DNA from: a virus
Reading direction: 5' to 3' (one strand)
Virus record (IMG/VR): IMGVR_UViG_3300035698_001603
Coordinates: 1 to 26,677 of that record
Length of the DNA stretch: 26,677 nucleotides
Position 1 is the stretch's first letter. Every line of letters begins with the position of its first letter. The position numbers and the translations under genes are program-made. Positions 24,649 to 26,677 of the stretch are shown here, in pieces. The notes under the pieces were generated by a model. It was not told the DNA's origin. It saw nothing but the letters and a program-made list of their open reading frames with translations, and did not search any database.

Positions 24649-24771
24649 ATGGATACTATCATCGAGTTTCTAGGTAAATTACTTCAAGTAGTTTGGTTGT
24701 TATCAGCCTGCTCAATACTGCTTTTACCTTTGGCCTGGGTGATCTCATTAGCTATCGAAGATATAAATTAA
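24649..24771 (+). CDS. Tiny membrane protein, 40 aa
   Basis: The ORF begins 10 nt after the previous stop and encodes an N-terminal MDTIIEFLGKL followed by one hydrophobic segment (VVWLLSACSILLLPLAWVIS) and a short acidic tail. Its ribosome binding site is poor, so expression may rely on coupling. It is credible as the last gene before the 24790 repeat but is not certain. Confidence 0.4.
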   Translation: MDTIIEFLGKLLQVVWLLSACSILLLPLAWVISLAIEDIN

Positions 24772-24789
24772 ACAAACTAAAATTAGAGC

Positions 24790-24895
24790 AAACTATCAGG
24801 GGGAGGAAACTCCCCCACTTTTAACACTTAACTAGGAGGTCGACGCTTCCTCCCATCCCTAAAGGGATAGGTTTCCGCACCGTCAATAGGATGAA
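24790..24895 (+). repeat. Copy 1 of the 106-bp structured repeat (inverted relative to copy 2)
   Basis: It matches 26473-26577 on the other strand with one base insertion and one substitution. In order it holds a hairpin GGGGGAG-GAAA-CTCCCCC (24799-24816), ACTTTT, an AGGAGG/CCTCCC pairing, a hairpin ATCCC-TAAA-GGGAT, and GTCAATAGG directly before ATGAA. It lies upstream of the 24897 gene and reads into it. Confidence 0.92.
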
Positions 24896-24896
24896 A

Positions 24897-25316
24897 ATGT
24901 TAATTAAATTAGATCAAGATAAATGGGTAAATTTTTATCACATTTATTCAATATCTTTTAGTGTATACGAAAGCAGAAAGGAAGGTAAATATTATTTATG
25001 TGCTATTGTTAGGTATCCGAACGGGACGAAACAAAACTATTGTCTTAGTAGAAACTATGAGATGTTTGAAGGATTACAGATGTTAAAGACAATAATTTGC
25101 GGAGCATTAGATAGCGCTATAGATAGCGAGCTAGGAATCTGTGATCTTTGGCTGCTCTCACAACATATAAACATAAAACTACTTCAAAAAAAATGGGAAA
25201 TAGGGGTTGAACAGCACATTGAAGAACAAATTTTAGAGGAAAAATTAAATGAGAGGTCCGAAGAGAGCATCGAAACTACGAATACAGAAGACACGAAAGA
25301 AGGTAAAATATGTTAA
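24897..25316 (+). CDS. Unknown protein, 139 aa
   Basis: ATG 24897 is preferred to ATG 24891: AGGA from the end of the repeat lies 5 nt upstream of it, while 24891 directly abuts AGG. The N-terminal half looks beta-rich (YSISFSVYESRKEGKYYLCAIVRYPNG), the middle helical (LQMLKTIICGALDSAI), and the C-terminus is a Glu-rich helix (EEQILEEKLNERSEES). No family is recognised. Its stop overlaps the next ATG. It heads the plus-strand operon behind the 106-bp repeat. Confidence 0.65.
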   Translation: MLIKLDQDKWVNFYHIYSISFSVYESRKEGKYYLCAIVRYPNGTKQNYCLSRNYEMFEGLQMLKTIICGALDSAIDSELGICDLWLLSQHINIKLLQKKWEIGVEQHIEEQILEEKLNERSEESIETTNTEDTKEGKIC

Positions 25317-25462
25317 TTAATAACCCAGTGTTTAGCTATGTATTGGGAGTTTTAATTTTAGCTTATGCACACGATTATACTCTCTTATACGATGTAGCAG
25401 CGGTGGGTATGATGCTAATCGGAGTGTCACAAACGATTATATTAGTTAAGAGAGCAAAATGA
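25310..25462 (+). CDS. Tiny membrane protein, 50 aa
   Basis: The start overlaps the stop of the previous gene, with AAGG 6 nt upstream. There are two hydrophobic segments (FSYVLGVLILAYA and VGMMLIGVSQTIILV) and a basic tail (KRAK). Its stop overlaps the next start (ATGA). The coupling on both sides supports it. Function is unknown. Confidence 0.6.
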   Translation: MLINNPVFSYVLGVLILAYAHDYTLLYDVAAVGMMLIGVSQTIILVKRAK

Positions 25463-25743
25463 GCGCATGGATTAGATCGAGTAACGGTCAATTAAATTGG
25501 ATACATTCCGAAAATAAAATTAAAGGAGTAAGTGTAATGACTGACCAAGAAAATAGAATGGAAGCGCCGATTCACATACTTCAGACTGAGTACGACGTAT
25601 ATCTAGGCGCTCTGGCTAAAGCGGTGGCTTATAGAGACAACTTGCGTGAGGATCTAGACATTACAATTAAGGAAGTGAGTAATCTAGATCGCGATATCGT
25701 ACAAATCACGAAAGCTTTAGCGCTTCTAGAAGTTTCGAAGTAA
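25459..25743 (+). CDS. Small coiled-coil protein, 94 aa (or 68 aa)
   Basis: The 5' start overlaps the previous stop (ATGA), but an internal ATG at 25537 has a far better AAAGGAG site, giving a 68-aa form beginning MTDQENRMEAPIHILQ. Both forms share a helical, heptad-like body (YLGALAKAVAYRDNLREDLD, NLDRDIVQITKALALLEV). It may dimerise. The family is unknown. It ends the plus-strand operon just before the convergent hairpin. Confidence 0.65.
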   Translation: MSAWIRSSNGQLNWIHSENKIKGVSVMTDQENRMEAPIHILQTEYDVYLGALAKAVAYRDNLREDLDITIKEVSNLDRDIVQITKALALLEVSK

Positions 25744-25746
25744 AAG

Positions 25747-25826
25747 AACTTCCCGTAGTCTACCTTAAAAAAATGGAGTTAAATTAAGAATGCGAGGTTG
25801 GGAGGTCGCACAGACTACAGGAAGTT
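25747..25826. terminator. Large stem structure between converging operons
   Basis: The arms 25747-25761 and 25812-25826 match in 14 of 15 positions as an inverted repeat (AACTTCC, then GTAGTCT), with an inner hairpin TGCGA/TCGCA. It fills the 104-nt gap between the convergent operons. It could act as a two-way terminator, though neither side has a classic U-tract. Confidence 0.45.
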
Positions 25827-25847
25827 TAAAATAGTTATACCAGATGC

Positions 25848-26276
25848 TTAATTTTCGCAACAGTCAAGCTGCTCTTCTATCCATTTAATCGCTACTTCAG
25901 TCCGTGGAGTATCAGAGTAGATCTTGCTAACTGCCACTTTCCACACTTTACGATCGTCTGTAAACACTATCTCGTTCATGCAATCAAGAACTTTCTTTAA
26001 TAAATTGTCAATATCCTGTTTGACTACGTGAGGATTTCCTAAGTGAGCTTCTCTCTTCTTCTTTGACCAGCTCTTTGGAACTGGCATACAAAAAACGACT
26101 TTCAACTCTACAGCTGTATCGATCGGGTTTTTCTTCCATAGCGATCTAATTATCGTTTTAATTTCGTCTTGTTCTTTTTTGCCAGGATCGTAAACAGTGA
26201 CAAGCTTACCCCGTCTCGCAAACTTCGGTCGTTTCTTTGCTAGCGGCTTTCCCGGTATCTCGATTACCGCGATCAC
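25848..26276 (-). CDS. rusA: RusA-type Holliday junction resolvase, 142 aa
   Basis: The product is a small homodimeric endonuclease that cuts four-way junctions. It shows the RusA pattern: GKPLAKKRPKFARRGK at the N-terminus, basic KSWSKKKREAH, and the catalytic segment QDIDNLLKKVLDCMN followed by VFTDDRKV, which supplies the acidic metal ligands. Length matches the family. Its GTG start overlaps the stop of the 60-aa gene (GTGA). In phages RusA resolves recombination and replication intermediates before packaging. It is in a minus-strand operon behind copy 2 of the repeat. Confidence 0.95.
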   Translation of the reverse strand: MIAVIEIPGKPLAKKRPKFARRGKLVTVYDPGKKEQDEIKTIIRSLWKKNPIDTAVELKVVFCMPVPKSWSKKKREAHLGNPHVVKQDIDNLLKKVLDCMNEIVFTDDRKVWKVAVSKIYSDTPRTEVAIKWIEEQLDCCEN

Positions 26277-26455
26277 TTAATCAGCTCCGCCACGTCCTTT
26301 TCTAATATATCCGCTTCAATCTTGTAGCTAGAAGTGACAATCCTGTTCAGCAGTAGATTCATGCCCAATTTATGGCCGGGGCTTTCTTTCAACAATTCAA
26401 CATCGTCTCTAATCTTTTCACACTGCTCTTTGATGTACCATTTGTTATATTTCAC
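26273..26455 (-). CDS. Unknown protein, 60 aa, upstream of RusA
   Basis: The GTG start follows GAGGGG by about 7 nt. The product is helical and charged (WYIKEQCEKIRDDVELLKES, then ILEKDVAELI), with no motif. It overlaps rusA by 4 nt, so the two are translated together. It starts 18 nt after the end of copy 2 of the repeat. Confidence 0.65.
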   Translation of the reverse strand: MKYNKWYIKEQCEKIRDDVELLKESPGHKLGMNLLLNRIVTSSYKIEADILEKDVAELIK

Positions 26456-26472
26456 TTTCTTACCCCTCAGGA

Positions 26473-26577
26473 TTCATCCTATTGACGGCGCGGAAACCTA
26501 TCCCTTTAGGGATGGGAGGAAGCGTCGACCTCCTAGTTAAGTGTTAAAAGTGGGGGAGTTTCCTCCCCCGATAGTTT
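26473..26577 (-). repeat. Copy 2 of the 106-bp structured repeat
   Basis: On the minus strand this copy has the same order of elements as copy 1 and also ends AATAGG-ATGAA. It differs by lacking one A and by G for A near its end. Unlike copy 1 it continues upstream into further hairpins. Its ATG would start a 5-codon peptide. Confidence 0.92.
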
Positions 26578-26618
26578 CCTATCGTGTGGGGTTACCCCCA
26601 CATTCTCCGGTTTCCCGG
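26552..26618 (-). ncRNA. Chain of GNRA-loop hairpins, possible structured RNA
   Basis: Read on the minus strand, four hairpins follow each other closely: CCGG-GAAA-CCGG (26618-26607), TGTGGGG-GTAA-CCCCACA (26602-26585), CGATAG-GAAA-CTATCG (26584-26569) and GGGGGAG-GAAA-CTCCCCC (26569-26552). All loops fit GNRA on this strand only, which indicates a folded RNA read from the minus strand. More of it may lie past the right edge; no gene is seen in 26578-26677. Confidence 0.6.
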
Positions 26619-26677
26619 GTAACGGCCACCTCGCCAATGTTATGGAGCGGTTTGTTGCAAGCAGCACCGGTTTAACC

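Noticed and set aside
25790-25835. A 14-codon ORF between the convergent operons
   Set aside because: It lies within the hairpin arms, is too short, and has no independent support.
24790-26577. Classical insertion sequence bounded by inverted repeats
   Set aside because: The enclosed genes include no transposase, no target-site duplication is seen, and both repeats abut ATGAA in the same reading direction, unlike IS terminal repeats.
26640-26677. Minus-strand GCTGCTTGCAA, resembling part of the ColE1-type origin RNA
   Set aside because: The match is only about 11 bases with different flanks, so it is likely chance.

Overview
The window is part of a tailed double-stranded DNA phage genome of short-tailed (podovirus-like) type. 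It pairs a P22-like portal and a Terminase_3-type large terminase with a major capsid protein resembling the N4-gp56 family, followed by a long minus-strand block of connector, ejection-type and tail-fibre genes. Coding is dense, with frequent stop/start overlaps, AGGAG-type ribosome binding sites and recognisable sigma70-like promoters. The host is bacterial; I cannot name it. No integrase, lysis gene, tRNA gene or CRISPR array was seen.

Late module (minus strand, about 22.8 kb down to 1): small terminase, large terminase, portal, a 58-aa protein, a 186-aa unknown, scaffold, major capsid protein, a second head protein, two small head-tail proteins, a large beta-propeller-like tail protein, short-fibre proteins, four internal or ejection-type virion proteins, a repeat-built fibre, and a cluster of small fibre-associated genes that runs off the left edge.

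This module is interrupted by intruders. (a) The capsid gene is split by a 775-nt group I intron whose splice sites can be read from a 10-bp guide pairing; a LAGLIDADG endonuclease lies inside it on the opposite strand. (b) A plus-strand HNH gene with its own promoter sits between scaffold and capsid, next to a terminator and a capsid promoter. (c) A second HNH gene lies among the tail genes. (d) A plus-strand gene whose product resembles the C-terminal domain of RNA polymerase alpha lies antisense between the scaffold and the 186-aa unknown.

Early or accessory module (23.1-26.5 kb): a promoter with an operator-like inverted repeat drives plus-strand small genes (unknowns, tiny membrane proteins, a ribbon-helix-helix-like protein). 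Two operons then face each other, one plus-strand and one minus-strand with a RusA-type resolvase. Each is headed by a near-identical copy of a 106-bp structured element ending exactly at ATGAA. The right-hand copy extends into a chain of GNRA-loop hairpins reaching toward the window edge. It looks like a structured RNA, and possibly the end of a HEARO/omega-RNA-like mobile element; this is the least explained and most interesting part of the window.
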